Assembly: GCA_015490835.1 (NCBI GenBank)
Contig: WFXA01000170.1
Coordinates: forward strand, 1 to 35,878
Direction: 5' to 3'
DNA length: 35,878 nt
Origin: Flavobacteriaceae bacterium
Lineage (GTDB): Bacteria > Bacteroidota > Bacteroidia > Flavobacteriales > Flavobacteriaceae
The notes below the pieces were generated by a model that worked only from the letters and a program-made list of their open reading frames with translations, did no database searches and was not told the DNA's origin. Of this stretch, positions 7,450 through 15,940 are shown piece by piece. Position numbers and translations under genes: made by a program. Position 1 is the stretch's first letter, and each line of letters opens with the position of its first letter.

Positions 7450-7842
7450 TTATAATTTTTCTAAATTACTCGATAAGGTTTCTAAAAATTTAGAAATGGG
7501 TCCTTTTATCATCATTGCCATCATAGGGTTGAAGTCTCCTTGAAACTGAAGTTGTAATTGCGATGTGTTTTCAGAAGCAGAAGCTATGTTTCCTGTAAGG
7601 TTAAAGGGGATTTTGTCACTCATTGCTCCCAAAACAATTTTTGAATATGGGTTTTCTTCTTTTACCTCCAAGGCTATTTCGGGCATTCCTTTTAGTGCAA
7701 AAACAAAGGCGTTGGGATGTAATACTTCAAATTTTGAAATATTTTCGGGCATTAATTCTTCAAAATTTTTAACTTGTTTTAAAAATTCAAAAAGCTCTTC
7801 TTGACTTTTGTTAACGTTTATTTTTCGTGCTGTTATTTCCAT
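7450..7842 (-). CDS. SRPBCC-family (START-like) small protein
   Basis: 130 aa, soluble. It begins MEITARKINVNKSQEELFEFLKQVKNFEELMPE, the typical SRPBCC opening (a beta strand then two short helices, with a 'lxd..nl..lmP' pattern). It continues with alternating beta strands (FVFALKGMPEIALEVKEE; QLQLQFQGDFNPMMAMMIKGP) and ends in a helix (ISKFLETLSSNLEKL). Such proteins bind hydrophobic ligands in a cavity. The ligand here is unknown. In many Flavobacteriia a similar gene follows pyrE, but pyrE is not in this window. It lies 17 bp downstream of the response regulator on the same strand, so it may be the last gene of the kinase/regulator transcript. Confidence 0.7.
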   Translation of the reverse strand: MEITARKINVNKSQEELFEFLKQVKNFEELMPENISKFEVLHPNAFVFALKGMPEIALEVKEENPYSKIVLGAMSDKIPFNLTGNIASASENTSQLQLQFQGDFNPMMAMMIKGPISKFLETLSSNLEKL

Positions 7843-7859
7843 TTTTTTAATTTTCTATT

Positions 7860-8498
7860 TTACTTATCCAGTCCGTATTCTAAAGCAATTTTAACCAATC
7901 CGGCAGTATTTCTTGCACCTAGTTTTACCATCATATTTCTACGATGCGTTTCTACTGTACCAAAACTAATAAAGAGTTTATCTGCTATTTCATGTGTTGT
8001 ACATTCATCTAAGATAAGTGTAAGTACTTCTTTTTCTCTTCGAGACAAGGTAGGAAACGGATTTTCTTTTTTATCTGAAGATCCCATTGCACTGTTTAAA
8101 ATAATTTCGCTAACCGTTTCGTCTAAATAAGTGCCACCGGAATAGACTGTTTTAATAGCATCGATAACTTCATCTTGCCCTGCATTTTTAAGTACATAGC
8201 CTTTTGCTCCACTTTTAAGCATTAATTTTATTAGACTTCCTTCTTTGTGCATTGATATAGCTATAATTTTTAGGTTGGGATTTTGTTTCAATAATAATTT
8301 ACAGGTTTCGATTCCGTTTAAATCCGGCATATTTACATCTAGAAGGACTACATCTACCGGTTTTTCTTTAAGTATTTCGATTCCGTCTTTACCATTTAAG
8401 GCATAACCTGAAACTTGAACAGCCGGACAATTGTCTAATAATAAAGAGAGTCCTTCAATTACCATTTTATGGTCGTCTATAATGAATACGTTTATCAT
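7860..8498 (-). CDS. NarL/FixJ-type response regulator
   Basis: 212 aa. The receiver domain has the acidic pair D8/D9, phosphoacceptor D54 in VVLLDVNMPDLNG, and the conserved lysine in VLKNAG. The C-terminal LuxR-type helix-turn-helix is at about 145-205 (LSRREKEVLTLILDECTTHEIADKLFISFGTVETHRRNMMVKLG). It binds DNA after phosphorylation by the kinase encoded just upstream. The ORF track begins 17 codons earlier, inside the kinase gene. I chose 8498 because its ATG overlaps the kinase TGA as ATGA, a standard coupling junction, and because MINVFIIDDH is the normal receiver start. Its regulon cannot be told from the window. Confidence 0.93.
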   Translation of the reverse strand: MINVFIIDDHKMVIEGLSLLLDNCPAVQVSGYALNGKDGIEILKEKPVDVVLLDVNMPDLNGIETCKLLLKQNPNLKIIAISMHKEGSLIKLMLKSGAKGYVLKNAGQDEVIDAIKTVYSGGTYLDETVSEIILNSAMGSSDKKENPFPTLSRREKEVLTLILDECTTHEIADKLFISFGTVETHRRNMMVKLGARNTAGLVKIALEYGLDK

Positions 8499-10498
8499 AG
8501 TGGAATATTTATAGTTACGGTTGTACCTTTTCCTAAGTCGGAATCCCAAACAATAGTACCGTCTAAATAAGAAACTCTAGTGTTAATGTTTTCAATACCT
8601 ACGCCATCTTTTTTTATAGCTTCATTATAGTTAAACCCTTTACCATCATCTTCTATAATAAGTGTTAATTGATCTTCAAAACCAAATAATTGAAGTAATA
8701 TACTTGCAGCATCAGCGTGTTTTCTAATATTTGATAATGCTTCTTGGGCGATTCGATACAGCATTATTTTTTTTGTTTCATCTATCTTGTTTGGAAGATT
8801 ATTTATTTCCAGAGTAATGTTATAGCCTTGTTGTTTTAATTGTTCTCCCAAGTCTTCGAAAGCACCGCCAAGCCCGGAAAGACTTAGTGAATGAGGCATC
8901 ATATTATGCGATACGCGTCTTACTTCTAGGCATGCTTCATCAATAAGTTGGTTTGTTTTATTAGTTAAGGGTGTGTTATTAAACTCATCGCATTGGTTTT
9001 GAATACCTGTAAAATGTGCTTTAATAGTGCTTAATAAGCCGCCGAGTCCGTCGTGTAGGTCTTTAGCAATACGCAGTCGTTCGGCTTCTTGACCTTCAAT
9101 CATACTGTTTAGTGCCGTTAATTTGTTTTTTTGTTGTAGTTCGGTAATTTTTTGTTTTTGGAGTGCTTGTGTTTGTTCGGCAATGGTTTGTTGGTATTTT
9201 ATTCTTTTTTTAAAAAATATAAATAAGCCAATAAGCAACAAGCCGGAGGTAATTAACCCTAAAAGAATCGCATTTTTTTTCTGTTTTTCTTTTTCAATTT
9301 TCAGGTTTTGTTCGGCTTCTAATTTGTCAAACTCATATTGCATACCGGCTTGCGTAATTTTCCGAATATTTTTTTCGTTAAAAAGTGAATCTTTTACAGC
9401 GGTATATTGCTCGTGGTTTTTTAAAGCTTCTGAGTAATTTCCCAGGCTTTTATTTGCTTTAAAAAGACAGTTACATGCTTTATAAACATATTCTGCATCA
9501 TTGGCTTGCAGGGCTAATTTTTTTCCCTTTGTGCAGTCTAATAAAGCTAATTCGGGTCTGTTTAAGATGTTGTATAATAATCCTCTATCTGTGGCAACAC
9601 GCATTAAACCGTCTGTATGATTTTTTTCGATATAAATGGTATAGGCGGTATCGAAATGCTTTAGTGCTTTTTCGTATTCTTTTAGTTGACTAAAAGCATC
9701 GGCTAAATTAAGATGCGATGTCCCCACAAACCGTTTGGGGAGATTTGCTTCTAGTTTCATTTTTTTTGATTCTTGAATCACCCGTATCGCTTCTTCTGGT
9801 TTGTTTATTTTATTTAGTAAATCTCCTTTGTTACCTAAAATAATAGAAGCATTTGCTATAGAATTTAGATGCAACGCACTTTGGTAAGCTTTGTCGTAAA
9901 ATAATAGTGCTTTTTCATAATCTTCTGTTTTGTTATATAAATTAGCCAACGAATTATTTATAACAAGTCGTTGTCCTTTTAGTTTAAAAATAGTTTCTTT
10001 ATCTAATTTAAGTGTATCTATTTTATCTAATAATTCTTTTGCTTCAATGTTAGTAGAAATAGCAAGTATTACAGCACCTAATTTACTGTATAAACCTGCT
10101 TTTGAGGCAAGGATTAATGGGTTTAGAAGCGGGTCTTCACTATTTTTTGCAAAGCCTTGCGCTTTGTTAAGATAGGTTAATGAAGAATCGGTTTTTGAAC
10201 TGTAATAATAATAGTTTCCCATCGAGTAATAGGAGTGTGCCAGCAACAACGGTTTCTTGTTTTCTTCGGCTATTAAAACAGCTTTTTTTATTAGTTTAAA
10301 AGTGGGTTCTGTATAGCGGTGTTTTCCAGCATAAGAGGTAAGGATTTTTATTTTATTGAAAGAATCGGAAATCGTATCAACCGTTTCGAGGATGGAGTCT
10401 GCTTCTGTTTTTGTAAAATTTTGTGAAAAGCCAATGTTTAAAAAGCCAAAAATAAATACGGCTAGGAGCAAAGGATTTATCATAAAAATATTTTTCAA
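8495..10498 (-). CDS. TPR-containing sensor histidine kinase (HisKA_3/NarX-like)
   Basis: 667 aa. An N-terminal signal (MKNIFMINPLLLAVFIFGFLNIGFSQ) leads to a periplasmic tetratricopeptide-repeat region to about residue 370, for example YEKALLFYDKAYQSA and YEKALKHFDTAYTIY. One membrane helix follows (AILLGLITSGLLLIGLFIFF), then a coiled coil. The dimerisation domain is ERLRIAKDLHDGLGGLLS with phospho-His near residue 482. The ATPase domain shows the N-box IAQEALSNIRKHADA, DDGKGF and GVGIENI. This is the usual Bacteroidetes TPR-kinase design, thought to sense envelope signals or protein partners. It is paired with the regulator through an ATGA overlap. The nearest genes on the same strand are small envelope proteins, but linkage to them is not shown. 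Confidence 0.93.
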   Translation of the reverse strand: MKNIFMINPLLLAVFIFGFLNIGFSQNFTKTEADSILETVDTISDSFNKIKILTSYAGKHRYTEPTFKLIKKAVLIAEENKKPLLLAHSYYSMGNYYYYSSKTDSSLTYLNKAQGFAKNSEDPLLNPLILASKAGLYSKLGAVILAISTNIEAKELLDKIDTLKLDKETIFKLKGQRLVINNSLANLYNKTEDYEKALLFYDKAYQSALHLNSIANASIILGNKGDLLNKINKPEEAIRVIQESKKMKLEANLPKRFVGTSHLNLADAFSQLKEYEKALKHFDTAYTIYIEKNHTDGLMRVATDRGLLYNILNRPELALLDCTKGKKLALQANDAEYVYKACNCLFKANKSLGNYSEALKNHEQYTAVKDSLFNEKNIRKITQAGMQYEFDKLEAEQNLKIEKEKQKKNAILLGLITSGLLLIGLFIFFKKRIKYQQTIAEQTQALQKQKITELQQKNKLTALNSMIEGQEAERLRIAKDLHDGLGGLLSTIKAHFTGIQNQCDEFNNTPLTNKTNQLIDEACLEVRRVSHNMMPHSLSLSGLGGAFEDLGEQLKQQGYNITLEINNLPNKIDETKKIMLYRIAQEALSNIRKHADAASILLQLFGFEDQLTLIIEDDGKGFNYNEAIKKDGVGIENINTRVSYLDGTIVWDSDLGKGTTVTINIPL

Positions 10499-10590
10499 GA
10501 AGATTGTTCTTTTTTACGTCATAAACATAAGAAAATTAAATAGAATAAAAAGTATTGGAGACTATTTTTCTCTATTGTTTATCGATATCT

Positions 10591-11034
10591 TTAGGTGGGG
10601 ATACTTGTAATAACCCATTTTCCGTTTATTTTTTCCAATTCAACTTCATCCGTACCGGACTCGATTTTTCCTTGATATTCTATTTTCATAAAAATTTCTA
10701 CCCACATTTTATCTTTTTCATATTCGTTTTTTTTCCGAAGTTGAAATTCTTTAATCGTCCAATTTTCATATTTTTTTACCTTATATCGAAGCCTTTTTGT
10801 CCAGTTTTTTTCTTCGGGTAATACTTCTCTCCACGAATTATCTTGCCTTATTTTTGACGCAAAAAAATAAGTAATGATTGATTCGGGATTATTTTTAAAA
10901 CTACTAATTTCAGGAGCATTTTGGGTTGTTATTAAAGGAGCATCTGATAGTAACTCCCATGTTTCATCGTTTTGGGAGAAGCTTATTGAAACGATTAACA
11001 ACAAACAAAAAGAATGTGAAATTTTTTTTTTCAT
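10591..11034 (-). CDS. Secreted hypothetical protein
   Basis: 147 aa. The signal peptide is clear (MKKKISHSFCLLLIVSISFSQ). The mature part is small, charged and beta-rich: WREVLPEEKNWTKRLRYKVKKYENW and WVEIFMKIEYQGKIESGTDEVELEKINGKWVITSIPT. The end resembles NTF2-like or DUF3828-type periplasmic domains, in which a final strand reads 'g.WvI..i'. I do not recognise the family with confidence. It precedes the two-component pair on the same strand by 92 bp; any functional link is only positional. Confidence 0.6.
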   Translation of the reverse strand: MKKKISHSFCLLLIVSISFSQNDETWELLSDAPLITTQNAPEISSFKNNPESIITYFFASKIRQDNSWREVLPEEKNWTKRLRYKVKKYENWTIKEFQLRKKNEYEKDKMWVEIFMKIEYQGKIESGTDEVELEKINGKWVITSIPT

Positions 11035-11112
11035 AGCGATTAACTAATAAGTATGTCTGAATATTCTTTTTTAATAAAATCACCTACTTCTTTTTCTATG
11101 GCTTTCATTTTT

Positions 11113-11391
11113 TTATGAAATACCAAAAAAATAAATAATTAAAGGTATAACAATGCCCAGCAAAATAAAGCAAAGCATAAAAATTATATTTGTAATCATG
11201 GTAGGAAAGGTTCCGTTTATAATGATTTTGTTTTTAAAAACAAAGACATTAGCACCGATGAGTTTGCTTTTTGCTACCGAAACTACTTTACTAGAATAAT
11301 TTCCTACCTTATATTTGTTGCCAAACTCCTTTTCTATAGCTTCTTTAACTTCCTGAAGTGTAACACTGTTTTCTTTAATTTTTAGTTTCAT
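11113..11391 (-). CDS. Small protein with C-terminal membrane helix
   Basis: 92 aa. Residues 1-65 are soluble and mixed alpha/beta (VTLQEVKEAIEKEFGNKYKVG; KSKLIGANVFVFKNKIIINGTFP). Residues 66-90 form a hydrophobic segment (NIIFMLCFILLGIVIPLIIYFFGI), so the protein is probably tail-anchored in the inner membrane. I do not recognise the family. It starts 5 bp after the stop of the large S74 protein on the same strand and is probably its cotranscribed downstream partner. Confidence 0.6.
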   Translation of the reverse strand: MKLKIKENSVTLQEVKEAIEKEFGNKYKVGNYSSKVVSVAKSKLIGANVFVFKNKIIINGTFPTMITNIIFMLCFILLGIVIPLIIYFFGIS

Positions 11392-11396
11392 GGTTA

Positions 11397-14300
11397 TTAG
11401 TTTTTAGCAGAAAAATCAGGGTTTACATTTAAACCATTTACTTTTTCTTGTAGTGAATTTATTTTGGCTTCTAAGCTTTCAAATTTTGAGAGTTCTTTTT
11501 TAAGTCGGGCAATTTCTTTTTCTTGATTTTGATTTTTTTCAGAAAGGTTTTTTACTTGCTTGTTTAATTCTTTAATGGCTTCTACAAAGATTGGATCATA
11601 ATCGCCATAAGCAGTTTGGTAATACCCCAATTTATCTTTAGAAACTTTTGAAGGAAACACCTCCTTTAATTCTTGGGCAATAAAACCGTATTGAATATCG
11701 GTAGGTCTTTTAATTCCGGTTTTGTCATCATTCCATAAATAAGTAACTCCGCGCATTTTATTTATTTTATTTAATGCTTCTTTTCCGCTAATACTAAGTA
11801 TCTCTTTTTTTAAACGTCGGTCACTATTTGCAATCCAAGAGCCGGCAGTACTTTTTGATGCTTGCCCATTCACTTCAAAAGGATTGGTAGTTGGGGTTCT
11901 CAAAATTCCTACTTTACCATCTCCTGTGGCTACTACAATATTTCCTGTTGCTGAGTTGTAAATATTAAAACGGCTATCGGTATTGGTATTATCAGCTCTT
12001 CCGAATAATACCCAATTGTTGTTGGTTTCAGAAGTATTGGTAAATTTTATTCTGGCACCATCATTGGCTTGGGCTTCTTCTAACTCTAACTGTGCAAGGG
12101 TACCGGTACTGTTTCGTTTTACTTCTAATGAGGCAGAAGGTGTGGTGGTACCAATACCCAATCTTCCGGTATCGGTTAGCGTCATATAATTGGAGCCTTC
12201 ATGTCTAAAATCCAGTCTGCCTGCACCCACATTATTGATATAGCCATTTGCCCCACCGTGACCTAATTCTACTTTATTCACTTCAGAAGCATCTGAAGCA
12301 GCAGAAATGATACCGGCAACTGCTAATTTAGAATCTGGCGTGGAAGTGCCAATCCCCACATTATCTGCAAAGTAGTTAGCAGTACCACCAAATCCCCAAC
12401 TAAAATACGTACCGTTGTACCATAATGCTTCAGCACCATTTACACGCAAAGCAGGACCTGAAGCGATTCCTTCGTTTAGATTGGTTACTCCCGCAACAGA
12501 GAGTCTGTAATTTGGACTGGATGTGTTGATACCTACCCGATTTGAAAAATAGGAGTTGCCTACAAAATAACCTGCAAAACCATTTGCTGATTGAACCGTT
12601 GAGTGAATACCATAATTAGAAGTCCCTGTGGCAGGGGTTAAATTTACCCGTACGCCGTATTTTGTTTGGTTTCCGGTGGTATTCATATCTACATCTAATC
12701 CATAGATTGTGCCTGTTGTGTTAGCTCCAAATACAGCTTCGTAGGCTTTTCTTTCACCTGTGTTTCCAGTAGAATTCATTTCTACATAGTGTCCTCGTAT
12801 GTCGCCACCAGCAAATTCTTCAAAAATAGAAAAGGAGCCGTATTTTGTGTTATTTGAGGAATTTCTAAAACGGTTATACATACCGTATTGAGTATTGGTA
12901 TAAGTGTTTAACGTGTTAAAATCATTATATACACCGTACAATAAACCTTGAGCACTAGCAGCGTAAGTATTTAACATTCCGTATTGGGATATTCCTGTTG
13001 GGCTCACCGGGAATGTATTTTTAATACCGATTCGATTCCCATCTGCAGTTCCTGAATTTGGTAGGAAATTATTTACTCCAATTTTTTCACCATTACCAGT
13101 AGTATTAATATTGTTATTTAATCCGGTTATAATCCCTGAACTTGAACCGGACAAATCAATATGTATCCCTCTTGACTGCCCTGATCCTGAGCTGTTTTTA
13201 ATCAAATTTATACCATAGGTTAAGACTGAAGTATTATCTGTTTTAGATATATTTACGGCACGTGTGGTACTTCTAGTTTCATCTATATCTAAAGCGTAAT
13301 CTGCTGTGTTTTTACCTATTGCAACATTGCCTTGTGTAAATATATCATCTGTTATTGCGCTTGGTGCAGCGGTTGTTCCTTCAGCAAACCAATCTGCGTC
13401 TTGTAGTGAAGACAAATCTACAGTTTGAGCTACTACACCATCGTTTTCTACTTCAAGGGTAAGCACGTTTGTACCCGCATTAAAACTAAAGGTATCTATG
13501 GTTTGGTCGTCTGTACCTAGAGTTGTTGGGTCTACAAAACTTAATTGTCCAGCCCCATCGGTTGTCATTACTTGGTTGGCGGTACCGTCTGCTGCCGGCA
13601 TTAGGTACCTGTTAGTGGTAGTGTTTCCAAGAGATGTTCGACCTGTAAAATAAGCTGCATATCCGTTTGCTACATCTTCAACAGAGGTTCTAACACCATA
13701 GTCAGGTCCTCCTCCAGTACCCGTTAAATTTGCATAAAATCCATATCTGATGCCCGTGCCAGAATATAAACTCGCATAATAACCATACAGACTACCAGAT
13801 CCACCTCCTAACCTTGTATATGCACCATAAAGCTGATTACTCGATGCTGCAGATATATCATTATGAATCCCGTAAAATGTACCGTAAATTGGAGATGAAA
13901 TTGGGTTAGGGATAGCATTTCTTAGACCGTATTTTGTTCCTGTTGAAGTGGAATTAAAGTAGTTATATAATCCAGTTTTAGTGTTGGAATTATCATTTCC
14001 GAAAGATGTAGCAAAACCTCTTTGATCTGATGCTCCTGTACCAGCAAGGTTTGCATAAAAAGCTGTTTGAGTATTTGAACCTGTTCCAAAAAAAGAAGAA
14101 TTTATACCCAAAATATTAGTTGATGTGCTAGATGTTGTAATATCGGAATCTATATTTTTGTAAGTATAAATGTTATTGACATCAACAGTTTTAGAAACTT
14201 TTATTCCTCCACTAATATCACTTGGGCTAGTTATTGTCATTTTTCCTGTATTTACATTAACATCTCCGGTATTAACTCCGAGATTACCGTTATTAACAAA

Positions 14301-14675
14301 TACATTACCTTCTGTAAAAATATTGTCACTAATGGCATTTGGAACAGAGGTGGTTCCAAATTTATACCAATCTGCATCTGCACTATTAAGTGCCAACCAA
14401 CTGGTTGTTGTATTATCCCAATAATAAAATCCGGGTGGATTACTTCCGGAAGTGGTGGTTAAATACACCATCATCCCTTGTTGATCTGCTCCGGGATTGG
14501 TTACCGGAAAGGCATCAACACGCGGGATTAAGATACCATCGGTATTTGCCGGTGTAGCAGGATTGGAAACGGTGATGTCTAAACTTGCTTTTGGGCTGGT
14601 ATTGTTGATGCCAACCTGTGCATATCCTGTGATACTTAAAAAGGAAATAACGAGTGCTATAATTTGGTTTTTCAT
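11397..14675 (-). CDS. Giant secreted fibre protein with C-terminal peptidase S74 chaperone domain
   Basis: 1092 aa. Signal peptide 1-19 (ends TGYAQ), then the module QVGINNTSPKASLDI ... GILIPRVDAFPV ... GMMVYL shared with the genes at 1057 and 2227. Two long repeat blocks follow, each opening with a copy of ADW(Y/F)..GTT..P.AI(S/T)D(N/D)IFT(E/Q)GNV and each carrying a YG motif about every 20-25 residues (KYGLRN, LYGAYTR, LYGYYASL, RYGFYANL). Residues about 950-1030 form an S74 intramolecular chaperone domain: SDRRLKKEI with the presumed cleavage serine at S951, then YGFIAQELKEVFPSKV. The C-terminus is coiled coil. S74 domains assemble trimeric phage tail spikes and then cut themselves off; here the fibre is probably an exported surface trimer. 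No phage structural genes are nearby. Confidence 0.88.
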   Translation of the reverse strand: MKNQIIALVISFLSITGYAQVGINNTSPKASLDITVSNPATPANTDGILIPRVDAFPVTNPGADQQGMMVYLTTTSGSNPPGFYYWDNTTTSWLALNSADADWYKFGTTSVPNAISDNIFTEGNVFVNNGNLGVNTGDVNVNTGKMTITSPSDISGGIKVSKTVDVNNIYTYKNIDSDITTSSTSTNILGINSSFFGTGSNTQTAFYANLAGTGASDQRGFATSFGNDNSNTKTGLYNYFNSTSTGTKYGLRNAIPNPISSPIYGTFYGIHNDISAASSNQLYGAYTRLGGGSGSLYGYYASLYSGTGIRYGFYANLTGTGGGPDYGVRTSVEDVANGYAAYFTGRTSLGNTTTNRYLMPAADGTANQVMTTDGAGQLSFVDPTTLGTDDQTIDTFSFNAGTNVLTLEVENDGVVAQTVDLSSLQDADWFAEGTTAAPSAITDDIFTQGNVAIGKNTADYALDIDETRSTTRAVNISKTDNTSVLTYGINLIKNSSGSGQSRGIHIDLSGSSSGIITGLNNNINTTGNGEKIGVNNFLPNSGTADGNRIGIKNTFPVSPTGISQYGMLNTYAASAQGLLYGVYNDFNTLNTYTNTQYGMYNRFRNSSNNTKYGSFSIFEEFAGGDIRGHYVEMNSTGNTGERKAYEAVFGANTTGTIYGLDVDMNTTGNQTKYGVRVNLTPATGTSNYGIHSTVQSANGFAGYFVGNSYFSNRVGINTSSPNYRLSVAGVTNLNEGIASGPALRVNGAEALWYNGTYFSWGFGGTANYFADNVGIGTSTPDSKLAVAGIISAASDASEVNKVELGHGGANGYINNVGAGRLDFRHEGSNYMTLTDTGRLGIGTTTPSASLEVKRNSTGTLAQLELEEAQANDGARIKFTNTSETNNNWVLFGRADNTNTDSRFNIYNSATGNIVVATGDGKVGILRTPTTNPFEVNGQASKSTAGSWIANSDRRLKKEILSISGKEALNKINKMRGVTYLWNDDKTGIKRPTDIQYGFIAQELKEVFPSKVSKDKLGYYQTAYGDYDPIFVEAIKELNKQVKNLSEKNQNQEKEIARLKKELSKFESLEAKINSLQEKVNGLNVNPDFSAKN

Positions 14676-14677
14676 GA

Positions 14678-14692
14678 TTTTTTTTTTTTTTT
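14678..14692 (-). repeat. A15 homopolymer just upstream of the S74 start codon
   Basis: Fifteen T on the plus strand (A on the coding strand) end 2 bases before the ATG of the S74 gene. It lies in the position of the 5' leader that controls initiation in this group, and it is long enough for slipped-strand length change. Confidence 0.85.
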
Positions 14693-14807
14693 AATCTAAA
14701 TAATAGGTCATAGACAAAGTAGGTAAGTAGAATTTGTTAGACTTTGGGATCGAGGGGGCAAAAAAAGGCTACGGTGCTAAGTTAGATAGGTTAAATTTAA
14801 AAAACCT

Positions 14808-14821
14808 CTATGAATTCATAG
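14808..14821. promoter_or_regulatory. 14-bp palindrome CTATGAATTCATAG (copy 1)
   Basis: A perfect palindrome about 130 bp upstream of the S74 start. The extended sequence GAATTCATAGAGG on the minus strand recurs at 18149-18165, upstream of the first gene in this secreted-protein cluster. This suggests an operator or other protein-binding site, but only two copies exist in the window. Confidence 0.35.
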
Positions 14822-14922
14822 ATTTTTTGTAACCGATATTGGGTGTAAATAGCCAAGGTTAATGTACTTCTCTAGTTGGTAGGTTAGGCTTTGTTTTCTT
14901 TAATTTTTTAGTTATCTATACA

Positions 14923-15352
14923 TTAGTTTTTTAAACAACAAAACTTTAGATACATTGCATATCGTGCTTTTAAGGCTTCTAATTTATTACCGGAATATTT
15001 TTTATGTGCTACCAAAACACTATTTTTAGGAATTGCTTTTTCCACCTTCCCCGTTATTTATTTTGTCTTCTAAACGTTGCATGGCGACTGCTTTATCCTT
15101 ACTGCTAATTTTAGACTTCGTGGTGGGTTTGCTTTCTTCCCATGGGTCTCTCACTTCTTGGCAAGCTTTGCTATCGTCGTCGGGTTCACAGCCTAATAAT
15201 TTACCAACGCTAATAAATCCGTTTGTGAAATTTTTTGAAACATTTGATTTGCCTAATGTTTCTCTTATATTCTTTTCAAATTTCGGTGTTATTTGGGCAG
15301 AGATACCCATAGTGGTACATAAGAACAGTACTGTAATAATTATTGTTTTCAT
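14923..15352 (-). pseudogene. Frameshifted secreted protein, paralogue of the 162-aa protein
   Basis: The ORF track shows 108 aa (15026-15352) with a signal peptide (ending GISAQ) and NVSKNFTNGFISVGKLLGC, RDPWEE. This aligns with the neighbour at 15422-15910 (SISKDFTNKVIKTGKLMIC, CDPWDE). The ORF ends abruptly after GEGGK. Removing one A from the A5 run (15037-15041, T on plus) lets the reading continue to TAA at 14923 as GGKAIPKNSVLVAHKKYSGNKLEALKARYAMYLKF. That matches the neighbour's GGKIISKKQVLNALKKHPGYKLNAMRLRYNTYVKM. The original product would be about 142 aa. The lesion is one extra base in a homopolymer: a real mutation, a phase-variable site, or a sequencing error. Confidence 0.85.
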
Positions 15353-15421
15353 TTATATTATTTTTTAGTTATCTAATTGAGGTTAAAATTGATATAAATT
15401 TGGGGTTTTATATTTCCAAAT

Positions 15422-15910
15422 CTATTTAGCTGGAAAACATTCCATCTTGACATAGGTGTTATATCTTAATCGCATCGCATTTAATTTATAACCGGGGTGT
15501 TTTTTCAGTGCATTTAAAACTTGTTTTTTTGAAATAATTTTTCCTCCGGCACCTTTTAGTAATGCTTGTTCAAAATGCTTCATTATTTGTGTTAACTGCT
15601 GTTGTCTAAAATCAGAGCCATCTTGATATTCAACCGCTTTTTTAACCTTATCGAACTTTTGTTTTACACTCATTATTTGTTCGCTACAAGGTCTTTCATC
15701 CCAAGGGTCGCATAAATCATCTTGGCAAGGGTCTTTGTCCCAATCACAAATCATCAATTTACCAGTTTTAATAACTTTATTGGTAAAATCTTTTGAGATA
15801 GAAGGGTCTTTACTTAATAAATTTCTAATGTCTTTTCCTGGGAACTGTGCAACAGCACTAAAGGTTACAAGAAATAATAAAATAAATACGGATTGTTTTT
15901 TTGTATTCAT
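15422..15910 (-). CDS. Secreted protein with CDPWDE motif, intact member of the paralogous pair
   Basis: 162 aa. Signal peptide 1-21 (FILLFLVTFSAVAQ). The mature region has four closely spaced cysteines around ICDWDKDPCQDDLCDPWDERPC. A helical part follows (SVKQKFDKVKKAVEYQ; QLTQIMKHFEQALLKG), ending in a lysine-rich segment ALKKHPGYKLNAMRLRYNTYVKMEC. It is a full-length relative of the frameshifted gene just downstream. I do not recognise the family. The acidic Cys/Asp cluster could bind metal or form disulfides in the envelope. It starts 30 bp after the 180-aa gene, so the two are probably cotranscribed. Confidence 0.7.
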   Translation of the reverse strand: MNTKKQSVFILLFLVTFSAVAQFPGKDIRNLLSKDPSISKDFTNKVIKTGKLMICDWDKDPCQDDLCDPWDERPCSEQIMSVKQKFDKVKKAVEYQDGSDFRQQQLTQIMKHFEQALLKGAGGKIISKKQVLNALKKHPGYKLNAMRLRYNTYVKMECFPAK

Positions 15911-15940
15911 GATTATCTTCTTTTATGGTTAAAAACTAAG

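Noticed and set aside
11040-11108. 22-codon minus-strand ORF (MKAIEKEVGDFIKKEYSDILIS) between the 92-aa and 147-aa genes
   Set aside because: Protein-like composition and close spacing (4 bp after the 92-aa gene), but too short to separate from chance in AT-rich DNA and no family is recognised. Ribo-seq or conservation would decide.
11397-14675. Prophage tail-fibre gene
   Set aside because: The S74 domain recalls phage tail spikes, but there is a signal peptide and no capsid, terminase, baseplate or integrase gene nearby.
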